A DNA stretch of 64,000 bases from Hymenobacter monticola (GTDB lineage Bacteria; Bacteroidota; Bacteroidia; Cytophagales; Hymenobacteraceae), in the NCBI RefSeq assembly GCF_022811645.1, contig NZ_CP094534.1:3968001-4032000 (forward strand), read 5' to 3'. The stretch's first letter is position 1. Every line of letters begins with the position of its first letter. Below, piece after piece: positions 25,307-33,500 of the stretch. A program made the position numbers and the translations under genes. Below the pieces are notes generated by a model. The model did not search any database. It was not told the DNA's origin and saw nothing but the letters and a program-made list of their open reading frames with translations.

Positions 25307-26044
25307 ATGAACTTAGCTCAAAACACCGTTTTGCTCACCGGCGGCGCGTCCGGCATTGGCCTGGCGCTGGCCGTGCGCTTCCTGCAGGCCGGCAGCACCG
25401 TCATCGTGGTGGGCCGCCGGGCCGACAAGCTGGCCGAGGCCCAACAACTGCACCCCGCCCTCATCACCCGCGTGGCCGACGTGGCCGATGCCGCCGAGCG
25501 CGCGGAACTGGTCCGCTGGGCCACCGCCACCCATCCCCATCTGAATGTGCTGGTGAATAACGCCGGCATCCAGAACCGCGTGCAGCTCACCGACGAAAAC
25601 GCCGACTGGGAAGCCCGCCGTCAGGAAATTGTCATCAACGTGGAAGCGCCCATGCACCTGGCCACGCTGCTCATTCCGCACCTGCGGCAGCGGGCCAAGG
25701 CGGCCATCGTCAACGTCACCTCGGGCTTGTCGTTCGCGCCGGCCGCCTTTGTGCCCATCTACAGCGCTACCAAAGCGGCGCTACATTCCTTCACGCTCTC
25801 GTTGCGCCACCAGCTCAGGTCCACCGGCATTTCCGTGCTCGAAATCGTGCCGCCGGCCGTGAATACCGACCTCGGCGGCCCTGGCCTGCACACCTTTGGC
25901 GTCAACGTAGATGAGTTTGCCGACTCGGTGATGGCCCGCCTGGCCGCCGGGGAGGAGGAAGTGGGCTTTGGCACCTCCGAAGAGGCCCGCCTGGCCTCGC
26001 GCGCCGAACTGGACGAGCGGTTCCGGCTGATGAATAACCGGTAG
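25307..26044 (+). CDS. Short-chain dehydrogenase, DltE-like
   Basis: A 245-residue SDR with TGGASGIG at 12-19, GRRADKL after the second strand (NADP preference), NNAGIQN, the catalytic Ser in NVTSGLSF and YSATK with Tyr and Lys. It resembles DltE, the oxidoreductase sometimes linked to D-alanylation loci, but no dlt genes are near, so that name says nothing on function here. Followed by a perfect 32-bp palindromic terminator. Confidence 0.9.
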   Translation: MNLAQNTVLLTGGASGIGLALAVRFLQAGSTVIVVGRRADKLAEAQQLHPALITRVADVADAAERAELVRWATATHPHLNVLVNNAGIQNRVQLTDENADWEARRQEIVINVEAPMHLATLLIPHLRQRAKAAIVNVTSGLSFAPAAFVPIYSATKAALHSFTLSLRHQLRSTGISVLEIVPPAVNTDLGGPGLHTFGVNVDEFADSVMARLAAGEEEVGFGTSEEARLASRAELDERFRLMNNR

Positions 26045-26047
26045 CTC

Positions 26048-26178
26048 AATGATTAATGATTAGTGGTTCGGAACAGCAAAAAAGCCCGCCTGTACAGGCG
26101 GGCTTTTTTGTTTGAAATGCTGATTAGCAGAAACGGTGAACGGCTAACTGTCAACCATTCATCACTAATCGTTAAATA
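26048..26178. repeat. Imperfect AT-rich inverted repeat around a terminator
   Basis: The strand left of the terminator (CAATGATTAATGATTAGTGG) is mirrored on the right by CCATTCATCACTAATCGTTA and a further TAATTATTAA. The short units are ATGATTA-like. It is much richer in AT than anything nearby and fills the gap between the SDR gene and the convergent ohr. Confidence 0.5.
26078..26109. terminator. Bidirectional terminator (perfect palindrome)
   Basis: A 32-bp perfect palindrome, AAAAAAGCCCGCCTGT and its exact complement, so it has a T tract on both strands; it serves the SDR gene and ohr. Confidence 0.92.
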
Positions 26179-26185
26179 CTAATTA

Positions 26186-26617
26186 TTAAGCGTTAGTCGT
26201 CGTGGTCAGGGTCACCTCGATGTTGCCGCGGGTGGCGCGGGAGTAGGGGCACACCTGGTGGGCTTGGGCTACCAGCTCTTCGGCTTGCTGCTGGTCCATG
26301 TTGGGAATGTTCACAATCAGGTCCACGGCCAGGCCGAAGCTCTCGCCGTCTTTGCCGAAGCTCACGTCGGCCTCCACGGTGCTGCCGGTGATGGGGGTTT
26401 TGGCCAGGCGGGCCACCAGGTTCAGAGCGCCGTCGAAGCAGGCCGAATAGCCGGCGGCGAACAGCTGCTCGGGGTTGGTGGTGTTGGGTTTGCCGGGGCC
26501 GCCCATCTCCTTGGGCGTGCTCAGGGGCAGGTCAATTACGTTGTCGGACGAGATGGCGCGGCCGTCGCGGCCCCCGGTGGTTTTGGCTTTGGCGGTATAC
26601 AAGCGTTGAATGCTCAT
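26186..26617 (-). CDS. ohr: Organic hydroperoxide resistance protein
   Basis: A 143-residue member of the Ohr/OsmC family. It reduces organic hydroperoxides with a peroxidatic cysteine; here C60 (AAGYSACF) and the resolving C123 (HQVCPYS) are both present, and the NPEQLFAAG segment marks the Ohr subfamily rather than OsmC. R20 in GGRDGRA fits the conserved catalytic Arg. It acts in the cytoplasm as a dimer. It is 50 bases downstream of its presumed repressor ohrR on the same strand with no promoter box visible between, so co-transcription is likely. Confidence 0.95.
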   Translation of the reverse strand: MSIQRLYTAKAKTTGGRDGRAISSDNVIDLPLSTPKEMGGPGKPNTTNPEQLFAAGYSACFDGALNLVARLAKTPITGSTVEADVSFGKDGESFGLAVDLIVNIPNMDQQQAEELVAQAHQVCPYSRATRGNIEVTLTTTTNA

Positions 26618-26667
26618 TTTGAGAAACTTGGTAAAAGGGGTTGGAGGTAAAAAGTGCCGGAACGGCG

Positions 26668-27117
26668 TTAGGATAACAAGGTCATAATCTGGCGCAGCTG
26701 CGTGCGCAGCCCCGCCATTTCGGGTTCAGTCAGCTGCATCTTCTCGGCAAGCTGCACCGGGATTTGGGCGGCCTGGGCTTGCAGCGCGCGGCCGGCGGGC
26801 GTCAGGGCCACCCGCACCGAGCGTTCGTCGCGGGCGTCGCGGCGGCGGCTGAGCCACTGCCGCTGCTCCATGCGCTTGAGCAGCGGCGTGAGCGTGCCCG
26901 AGTCGAGCAGCAGGTTTTCGCCCAGCTGCTTCACGCTCAGTTCTTCGTGTTCCCAGAGCAGGAGCAGCACGAGGTACTGCGGGTAGGTCACGTCGAGGCT
27001 TTCGAGCAGCGGTTGGTAGGCTTTAGTAATGAGCCGCGACAACGCATACACGGAAAAGCACAGCTGGTTGTCCAGCTTGAGCAAAGGGTTAAAGGCCGAG
27101 TCGGGGAGCTTTTTCAT
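26668..27117 (-). CDS. ohrR: MarR-family peroxide-sensing repressor OhrR
   Basis: A 149-residue MarR-type winged helix protein. C20 in KLDNQLCFSVY is the sensing cysteine, whose oxidation by organic peroxides releases the DNA. The winged-helix is seen in LSVKQLGENLLLDSGTLTPLLKRMEQRQWLSRRRDARDERSVRVALTPAG. No second, resolving cysteine is present in the protein, as in the one-Cys OhrR type (Bacillus), which uses a small thiol. Upstream lies a -7 box and a dyad that can serve as its own operator. Confidence 0.93.
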   Translation of the reverse strand: MKKLPDSAFNPLLKLDNQLCFSVYALSRLITKAYQPLLESLDVTYPQYLVLLLLWEHEELSVKQLGENLLLDSGTLTPLLKRMEQRQWLSRRRDARDERSVRVALTPAGRALQAQAAQIPVQLAEKMQLTEPEMAGLRTQLRQIMTLLS

Positions 27118-27136
27118 GGCTTTCGAGACAACAAGA

Positions 27137-27171
27137 CAAAATTAGTTGTTTAAGTTTAGATTGTGCGCAAT
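27137..27171 (-). promoter_or_regulatory. ohrR-ohr promoter with overlapping dyad
   Basis: On the minus strand TAATTTTG (27144-27137) fits TAnnTTTG. Upstream, near the expected -33 zone, lies ATTGnGCnCAAT (27160-27171), an imperfect 12-bp dyad. A second short mirror, ACAAC/GTTGT (27129-27149), straddles the -7 box. Binding of OhrR is inferred from position and from the known autoregulation of the family. Confidence 0.5.
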
Positions 27172-27219
27172 TAAAATTTTTATCTGATTGCTTGGCTCTG
27201 ATTTTCAATAACAAAAAAT

Positions 27220-27308
27220 CTGTCATGCTGAGCGCAGCGAAGCAACTTCTCACGATTAAACATTTCGTTCAGGGGTGATAAGGTGCTTCGCTGCGCTCAG
27301 CATGACAG
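27220..27308. repeat. Long inverted repeat, family A (TGTCATGCTGAGCGCAGCGA)
   Basis: Perfect 25-base arms at 27220-27244 and 27284-27308 around a 39-base loop, between the promoter of ohrR and the 3' end of mqo. Related copies lie at 38419-38520 and 57675-57780. No ORF. Confidence 0.85.
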
Positions 27309-27342
27309 ACGAATGGGCGTTAGTAACCCGGCGCTAGCCGTC

Positions 27343-28848
27343 TCAGGCATCCAGCTTCAGCGCCTCGCGGCTGCGCTCGCGCACGGCGGACGTCAGGGCC
27401 GGGTCGTCGGCCAGGTGCTGGCCAAAGGAGGGCACCAACTGCCGGAAGCGGGCCTGCCACTCGGCCGACTTTGCCTGCTCGGGGAAGCATTTCTGCACCA
27501 AGTCGAGCATGATGGCCACGGCCGTGCTGGCACCCGGCGAGGCGCCCAGCAAGGCCGCAATGGAGCCGTCGGCCGAAGTCACCATCTCGGTGCCGAATTC
27601 CAGCACGCCGCCCTGCTTCTTGTCTTTCTTGATGACCTGCACGCGCTGGCCGGCCACTTCCAACTGCCAGTCGGCGGGGTTGGCGCCGGGGTAGTACTCG
27701 CGCAGGGCCGCGGTGCGTTCCTCCGGCGACTGCAGCACCTGGCCGATGAGGTATTTGGTGAGGCCCAGGTTGCGGGCGCCGGCGTAGAGCAGCGGCCGGA
27801 TGTTGCCCAACTCAATGGAGCGGAACAAATCGGTGTAGGAGCCCCGCTTCAAAAACTTGGTGCTGAAGCCCGCGTACGGCCCAAACAGCAGCTCTTTCTG
27901 CCCGTTTATCTGACGCGAGTCGAGGTGGGGCATCGACATGGGGGGCGAGCCTACGGCCGGCTTGCCGTACACCTTGGCTTCGTGGCGGGCAATGACGTCG
28001 GGGTTGCGGCACTTCAGCCACTGCCCGCTCACGGGGAAGCCGCCGAAGCCGTTGGCCTCGGGAATGCCCGACTTTTCGAGCAGCGGCAGTGAGCCCCCGC
28101 CGGCCCCGATGAACACGAAGCGCGCCCGCACCTTGCGGCTTTCGCCGGTAGCGAGGTTGCGCACTTTCACCCGCCAGATGCCGTCGGGCTTATGCCGGAA
28201 ATCTTCCACCTCGTGGTTGAGGTTGAAATCGACGCCCGGCAGGGCCTTCACGTAGTTCGACAGGGCCCGGGTGAGGGCGCCAAAATTGACGTCGGTGCCA
28301 ATGGGCATGCGCGTGGCGGCCACCGGGGTGCCGGGGTCGCGGCCTTCCATCACCAGCGGAATCCACTGGGCAATTTGCTCGGGGTCTTCGCTGAATTCCA
28401 TGCCCTGGAACAGGGGCGAGTGCAGCAGCGCGGCGTGGCGTTTGCGCAGGTATTCCACGTTGGCCGCGCCCCACACGAAACTCATGTGCGGAATGGTGCG
28501 AATGAAGGATTTGGGGTCGGGCAAGATGCCTTCCTGGGCCAGCGAGGCCCAGAATTGCTTGCTCAGCTCAAACTGCTCGGCAATCTTGTCAGCCTTGCTG
28601 ATGTCGATGGAGCCATCGGGGCGCTCGGGGGTGTAGTTGAGCTCGCAGAAGGCCGAGTGGCCGGTGCCGGCGTTGTTCCAGGCGTCGGAGCTTTCGGCGG
28701 CCACGGCGTCGAGGCGCTCGTAGCCGGCAATGGTGATGTGTGGGTCGAGGGCCTTGAGCAGCACGCACAGCGTGGCGCTCATGATGCCCGCGCCGATGAC
28801 GATGACGTCGGTAACTGGTTTGTCGGGGTTCGGAGAAGTTGGGGTCAT
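27343..28848 (-). CDS. mqo: Malate:quinone oxidoreductase
   Basis: A 501-residue FAD enzyme that oxidises malate to oxaloacetate and passes electrons to the quinone pool, replacing or adding to malate dehydrogenase in the TCA cycle. It is a peripheral inner-membrane protein on the cytoplasmic side. The FAD site VIVIGAGIMSATL is at about 15-27, and the family block NNAGTGHSAFCELNYTPE follows. GASPGASTAV near the C-terminus is the second FAD-contacting stretch. Length is that of the family. A single gene between two inverted repeat elements. Confidence 0.96.
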   Translation of the reverse strand: MTPTSPNPDKPVTDVIVIGAGIMSATLCVLLKALDPHITIAGYERLDAVAAESSDAWNNAGTGHSAFCELNYTPERPDGSIDISKADKIAEQFELSKQFWASLAQEGILPDPKSFIRTIPHMSFVWGAANVEYLRKRHAALLHSPLFQGMEFSEDPEQIAQWIPLVMEGRDPGTPVAATRMPIGTDVNFGALTRALSNYVKALPGVDFNLNHEVEDFRHKPDGIWRVKVRNLATGESRKVRARFVFIGAGGGSLPLLEKSGIPEANGFGGFPVSGQWLKCRNPDVIARHEAKVYGKPAVGSPPMSMPHLDSRQINGQKELLFGPYAGFSTKFLKRGSYTDLFRSIELGNIRPLLYAGARNLGLTKYLIGQVLQSPEERTAALREYYPGANPADWQLEVAGQRVQVIKKDKKQGGVLEFGTEMVTSADGSIAALLGASPGASTAVAIMLDLVQKCFPEQAKSAEWQARFRQLVPSFGQHLADDPALTSAVRERSREALKLDA

Positions 28849-28943
28849 AGCAAACGGATGAGGAAGGACCTTTCGCCATACGGCAGATGCCTCCGTCGGG
28901 CTGCCCGCGCACGAAAAATGGCGCTACCCTTGCCAGCCAGAAC

Positions 28944-29154
28944 GAACAACTCCCCTCCTCAGATGAGGAGGGGATGTTTTCGCGCCAGCGAAAACGGGGG
29001 TGGTTGAGTTTGTTGAACGATGTCGGCACGATGCCAGCACAATGGCCGGTACGAATCCAAGGCAAGTCGTTCGGGTATCGTTCAACGACTTTACCACCCC
29101 AGCGTTCGCTTCGCGGCCGCGTCCCCTCCTTAAAAAAGGAGGGGAGTTGCGTTC
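28944..29154. mobile_element. MITE-like element of about 211 bp
   Basis: The ends GAACAACTCCCCTCCT (28944-28959) and AGGAGGGGAGTTGCGTTC (29137-29154) are inverted copies. Inside each end is a small palindrome (28952-28973, 29123-29144). Further inward GGGGTGGT is mirrored by ACCACCCC, and TTGTTGAACGAT by ATCGTTCAACGA. No coding potential of its own; the asparaginase frame is open across it by chance. It occupies the gap between mqo and the asparaginase gene. Mobility is inferred from structure only; no target-site duplication was established. Confidence 0.6.
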
Positions 29155-29180
29155 TTGCGGCTCCATCCCAACCCCCGCCC

Positions 29181-30269
29181 ATGCCCGAAAACCTCGACCT
29201 ACCCTTGCTGCCCCTGCCCACCCGCGCCGACGCGGCCGACGCCACCGCCCCGCGCCTGCTCATCATTTACACCGGCGGCACGGTGGGCATGGCCGTGAAC
29301 CGCAGCGGCGGGCTGGTGCCCATGAAATTTGGCCGCCTCGACCGCAAGATGCCCGAGCTTACGCGCCTGCCCTTCCGGCTGGAGCTGCTGAGTTTGCCCG
29401 CGCCCATCGACAGCAGCAACGTGACGCCGCAGGACTGGCTGTATCTGGCCCAGCTCATCGGCCGGCACTACGCCGATTTCGACGGCTTCGTGGTGCTGCA
29501 CGGCACCGATACCATGGCTTACTCGGCGGCGGCGCTGAGCTACATCCTGGAGCACCTGGGCAAGCCGGTGGTGTTTACCGGGGCGCAGGTGCCCGTGGGC
29601 GCCAACCGCTCCGACGCCCAGCGCAACCTTATCACGGCCCTGGAAATTGCCGCCACCCGCCACCGCCAGGCCGGGACCGTGCGCGTGCCCGAGGTCTGCG
29701 TGTTTTTCAACGACGTACTCATTCGCGGCACGCGGGCCAAAAAGGTGGAAAGCCAGCAGTTTGCTGCCTTTAAAAGCGAAAACCACCCGCCGCTGGCCCG
29801 CGCCGGCATCGGCCTGGAGTTCGACGACAAAAGCATTCGGCTGCTGCCCGCCGCCCCGCTCAAGGTGCACGAAAAACTGGAAACCGGCGTGGCCGTGCTG
29901 CCCCTGTTTCCGGGCATCACCGAGGCGGTGGTGTCGGCGGTGCTGCACGTGCCGGGCCTGCGCGGCTGCGTGCTCGAAACCTACGGCTCGGGCAATGCGC
30001 CCACCGCCGAGTGGTTCCTCCGGTGCCTGGCCGAGGCCCGGCAGCGCGGCGTGTGGCTGCTCAACGTGAGCCAGTGCGAAGAAGGCCGCGTGGTGCAGGG
30101 CAAATACGAAACCAGCGCCCGCTTCACGGAGTTGGGCATCGTGGGCGGCGAAGACATCACCACCGAGGCCGCCATCACCAAGCTCATGTTCGTGCTGGGC
30201 CTCGGGCTGGGGGAGGAGCGCACCCGCCAACTGTTGATGCAGGATTTGCGGGGTGAGATAACGCTGTGA
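29181..30269 (+). CDS. ansA: Type I L-asparaginase
   Basis: A 362-residue cytoplasmic asparaginase (no signal peptide), hydrolysing asparagine to aspartate and ammonia. The first catalytic Thr is T34 in YTGGTVGM; the second site pair T109-D110 lies in VLHGTDTMAYSA. GAQVPVGANRSDAQRNLI and LETYGSGNAP are further family blocks. The ATG at 29181 is chosen because all upstream codons lie in the repeat element. About 25 residues before the TGGT motif are specific to this group. Confidence 0.94.
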   Translation: MPENLDLPLLPLPTRADAADATAPRLLIIYTGGTVGMAVNRSGGLVPMKFGRLDRKMPELTRLPFRLELLSLPAPIDSSNVTPQDWLYLAQLIGRHYADFDGFVVLHGTDTMAYSAAALSYILEHLGKPVVFTGAQVPVGANRSDAQRNLITALEIAATRHRQAGTVRVPEVCVFFNDVLIRGTRAKKVESQQFAAFKSENHPPLARAGIGLEFDDKSIRLLPAAPLKVHEKLETGVAVLPLFPGITEAVVSAVLHVPGLRGCVLETYGSGNAPTAEWFLRCLAEARQRGVWLLNVSQCEEGRVVQGKYETSARFTELGIVGGEDITTEAAITKLMFVLGLGLGEERTRQLLMQDLRGEITL

Positions 30270-30272
30270 TTT

Positions 30273-30354
30273 TAGTTGTCAGTTGTTGGTTGTCAGTTAA
30301 TAGAAAAATGAAGATGCATAAAACACACAACCGACAACCAACAACTGACAACTA
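30273..30354. repeat. Inverted repeat of TTGTCAGTTGTTGG type
   Basis: Arms at 30273-30298 and 30329-30354 are 26 bases with one mismatch and themselves contain the repeated word GTTGTCAGTTGTTGGTTGTC. It lies between ansA and the tRNA promoter. Confidence 0.75.
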
Positions 30355-30359
30355 GCTTC

Positions 30360-30367
30360 TATCTTTG
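30360..30367 (+). promoter_or_regulatory. -7 box of the tRNA-Ser gene (TATCTTTG)
   Basis: Exact TAnnTTTG match followed by CCCC, 19 bases before the mature tRNA 5' end, a typical Bacteroidota tRNA promoter position. Confidence 0.7.
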
Positions 30368-30385
30368 CCCCACGAACCACAACCT

Positions 30386-30473
30386 TGAGAGGTGTCCGAG
30401 TGGTCGAAGGAGCACGCCTGGAAAGTGTGTATGGGTCAAAAGCTCATCGTGGGTTCGAATCCCATCCTCTCAG
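30386..30473 (+). tRNA. tRNA-Ser(GGA)
   Basis: An 88-base type II tRNA. The acceptor arms TGAGAGG and CCTCTCA pair perfectly, with discriminator G. The D arm has the GTCCGAGTGG block common in tRNA-Ser. Anticodon stem CACGC/GTGTG encloses loop CTGGAAA with anticodon GGA (30420-30422). The long variable arm and T loop GGTTCGAATCC follow. No CCA is encoded. It decodes UCC/UCU. Confidence 0.96.
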
Positions 30474-30480
30474 CTCAAGC

Positions 30481-30523
30481 AAACAAAAAGCCCGTTTCCG
30501 GTTTGGAAACGGGCTTTTTGTTT
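30481..30523. terminator. Bidirectional terminator
   Basis: Nineteen-base perfect arms (AAACAAAAAGCCCGTTTCC) around GGTTT give T tracts on both sides; shared by the tRNA and the convergent T9SS protein. Confidence 0.92.
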
Positions 30524-30537
30524 GTCCGGTGGATATG

Positions 30538-33500
30538 TTACTTCACCACTTCCAGCCAGCCTTTCCAGGTTTGGCCCGAGGCGCTGCGCAGTTGGAAATA
30601 ATACACGCCGGGGGCCACCTCGGGGGCGCTGCCCCAACCCTGTGTGTAGTTTTCCTGCTCGAACACCTTGCGGCCCCAGCGGGTGAAAATCTGCACCGAA
30701 ACCGGCTCCCGGGTCACGTAGGGGCGGAAGTCGTCATTCACGTTGTCGCCGTTGGGCGTGATGACGTTGGGCAGCTTGAACTCGCGGGCCGGGCCCACCA
30801 CCAACGTGAGCGTGGCGGTGATGGGGCAACCGGTGGCTGTCACGTCGGCGCTGAGGCGCACGGTGTAGGTGCCGGGGGCGGCGTAGGTGTGCGTGGGCGT
30901 AAGGCCGGTGGCGGTTTGCCCGTCGCCGAAGTCCCAGCGGCGGTTGCTGAGGGGCAGCACGCTCTGCAGGGTATCGGCGAAGGCAACGGGCTGGCCATCT
31001 ACCGGCAGGCGCGGGGTGGCGCGCAGCATAATCTGTGGCACGCCCAGGCGCGTCACGGTGGTGGTAGTGGTGCCGGAGCAGCCGGTGGCCGTGGTCACGC
31101 GCACGGTGTAGGTGGTGGTGGCCGTGGGGTTGGCCGTCACGGTGCGGCCGGTGGTGCTGCTGAGGCCGGTAGCCGGGCTCCAGGTGTAGGTGGCACCGGT
31201 GCCGGCGTCGCTGGCCGTGAGGGTGGCCGTGGTGCCGGGGCAGAGGGCCGCAGCGGTCGGGACAGTCACATTGAGGACGCTACGAACATTCACCACGATG
31301 GTGTCGCGGGTAATGCAGCCACCGGGAGTGCTGGCCGTCATAATGTAGGTGGTTGTGACCGTCGGCGTGGCCACCACCGAAGGGCCACTAGTGGTGTTGA
31401 GGCCGGTGGCGGGGCTCCACTGGTAAGTAGCCGATTGCGCAGGCGTGGCCCCTGCCACGGTGAGCGTGGCCGAGGAGCCGGGGCACACCGTCTGGTCGGG
31501 GCCGAGGGAAGCACTGGGCAGGCCAAACACCGTCACGGTGTCGCGGCCGAAAACGGCGGGTTGGCAGCTGGTCGAGTCGTAGGCGGTGAGCGTGACGGGG
31601 TAGCGGCCGGGCGCGGTATAGGTCACGGTCACGTTGTTGAGCTGGGTTGAGCTCTGGCCGTTGCCGAAGGTCCAGCCGGTGCCGTTGATGGTGGGGTTGG
31701 CGCGGGTGAAGGTGACGGTGAGCGGCGCGCAGCCGCTGCGGGTATTAGGCACATTGTTGGCGGCCGGCGTGAAATTGGCGTCGAGCCGGACAATGTCCAT
31801 CTTAAACGCGGCCGCATTCGTCCCGGCTCCGTTGCCGATGGCGCGGGCATAGGCGTTGGGCGTGAGCTGAATGGTGGGCGGCGCGCCCCCCGACTGCTGG
31901 GCCCGCACGCATATGGCCTGGTAAATAATGCCGCGCTTGTCGAAGCGCGAGGTGCCGCCGTCGACGTGCGTAGTGCCAGTGCCGTAGTAGCTGCCGTACA
32001 CCAGCCGCCGGGCGTTGGGCGAAAGCTGCATCAGGTAGAGGTAGCCGTAGGTGTTGAGGTTGGCCTCCGAAGCGCTGCCGCTGCTGCTGTTGCTTACGGT
32101 GCGCAGCAACGCATCGGTGGTGGTGGGCATGCCCGCGATGCTGCTGGCGCCGTAGCCCGAAAGCAGCACATTGCCGCAGTTGTCAACCAGAAAGGCCGTG
32201 GGGGCCAGGTTGGTGGGGTAGGGGTTAGCGCTGGTGGGGTTGCCCGCGCCGTTGCCGAACACGGTGGAGTAGCTGGTGGTCGTCAGCGCCGCGTTCATTT
32301 TGTGTATGAACTGCCGGCTGTTGGCGTTGCGATAGGTGCCGGCCGTCACGGGGTAGGGGCCGTTGGTCTGGCCCAGCACGTACACCGCGCCCCGGCGGTC
32401 GAGCTGCACGAAGTAGGCCTGGTCGTAGCTGCTGGTGCCCAGGTAGGTGGTCTGTTGCAAGGCGACGCCGGGCGTAATCAGGCTGGGCGCGAGCCGGGCC
32501 ACGAAGCCGTCGGCAATGCCGCCGCGGTAGCTGGCGTTGAGGCCGTTGGCGGAGTTGGGAAAGTTGGTGCTGGTGGTGCCGCCGGCCACGTACACGGTGG
32601 CCACGCTGTCGAGCTGAATGCTGTAGCCGGCGTCGTCGCCGGTGCCGCCCAAGTAAGTGCTCCAGCCCAGGGTGCTCAGGTTGGCGCTGAGCTTCATCAC
32701 CACGGCCTCGTGCCCACCCCGGTAGGTGAAGCCGCCGGAAGTGGGGAAGTTGTTGGAGCGCGTCACCGACGTGAAGTAGATGTTGTCCTGACGGTCGGTT
32801 ATCACGTCGCCGCGGAAGTCGTCGCCGAAGTTGGCGTAGAGGTTGCTGCTGGTGGCCATTTGCCCGTCGGCCGCGCTGCCGCCCACGTAGGTGGCGCCCA
32901 TCAGTTGGCTGCCGTTGGCGTTGAGCTTGGCCAATACCAGGTCGGCGGTGCCGCCGTTGAAGGTGCGGTCGTAGGGCGTGGCGAAGGTCGACATCGGGAA
33001 GTTGGTGCTGGCCGTCGAACCCAGAATCACCAGCTCATTGGCCCGGTTCACCACGAGGCTGTGAGCGTAGTCGTCGTCGTTGCCGCCGAGGTAGGTGGCA
33101 TACAGCAGGCTGCCTGCGCCGGTGGTGGCGGCCGGGTTGTACTTGCTAATCACCATGTCGATGGCCGCGTTGTAGCTCACGTCATACGCGCCGGTCGTGA
33201 CGGGGTAGCCGGTGCGGAAAATGATGCCGCCGGTGTAGAGGTTGCCCAGCGTGTCGTGCGTGGCGGTGTAGCCCCAGTTCTGGCCCGTCGAGCCCGAATA
33301 GGTAGCGTACACCAGCACCGGGTCGATGGTGAGCGGCTTGCTGTGGTCGTAGCCCTTGTGCAGGCCAAAGCTCACCGTGTGCTGCGGCCCCAGCACGTAC
33401 TCGCACGGCACAGTCACGCGGCGGCCGTCAATGGTTTGGTAGGCGTAGGGCTTCTGTTCGGTGACGTGGCCCACGCTGGTGCCGATTTGCAGGGCGCCTT

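Noticed and set aside
28887..29180. 98-residue N-terminal extension of the asparaginase
   Set aside because: The codons lie inside the inverted-repeat element and the asparaginase fold begins after the ATG at 29181.
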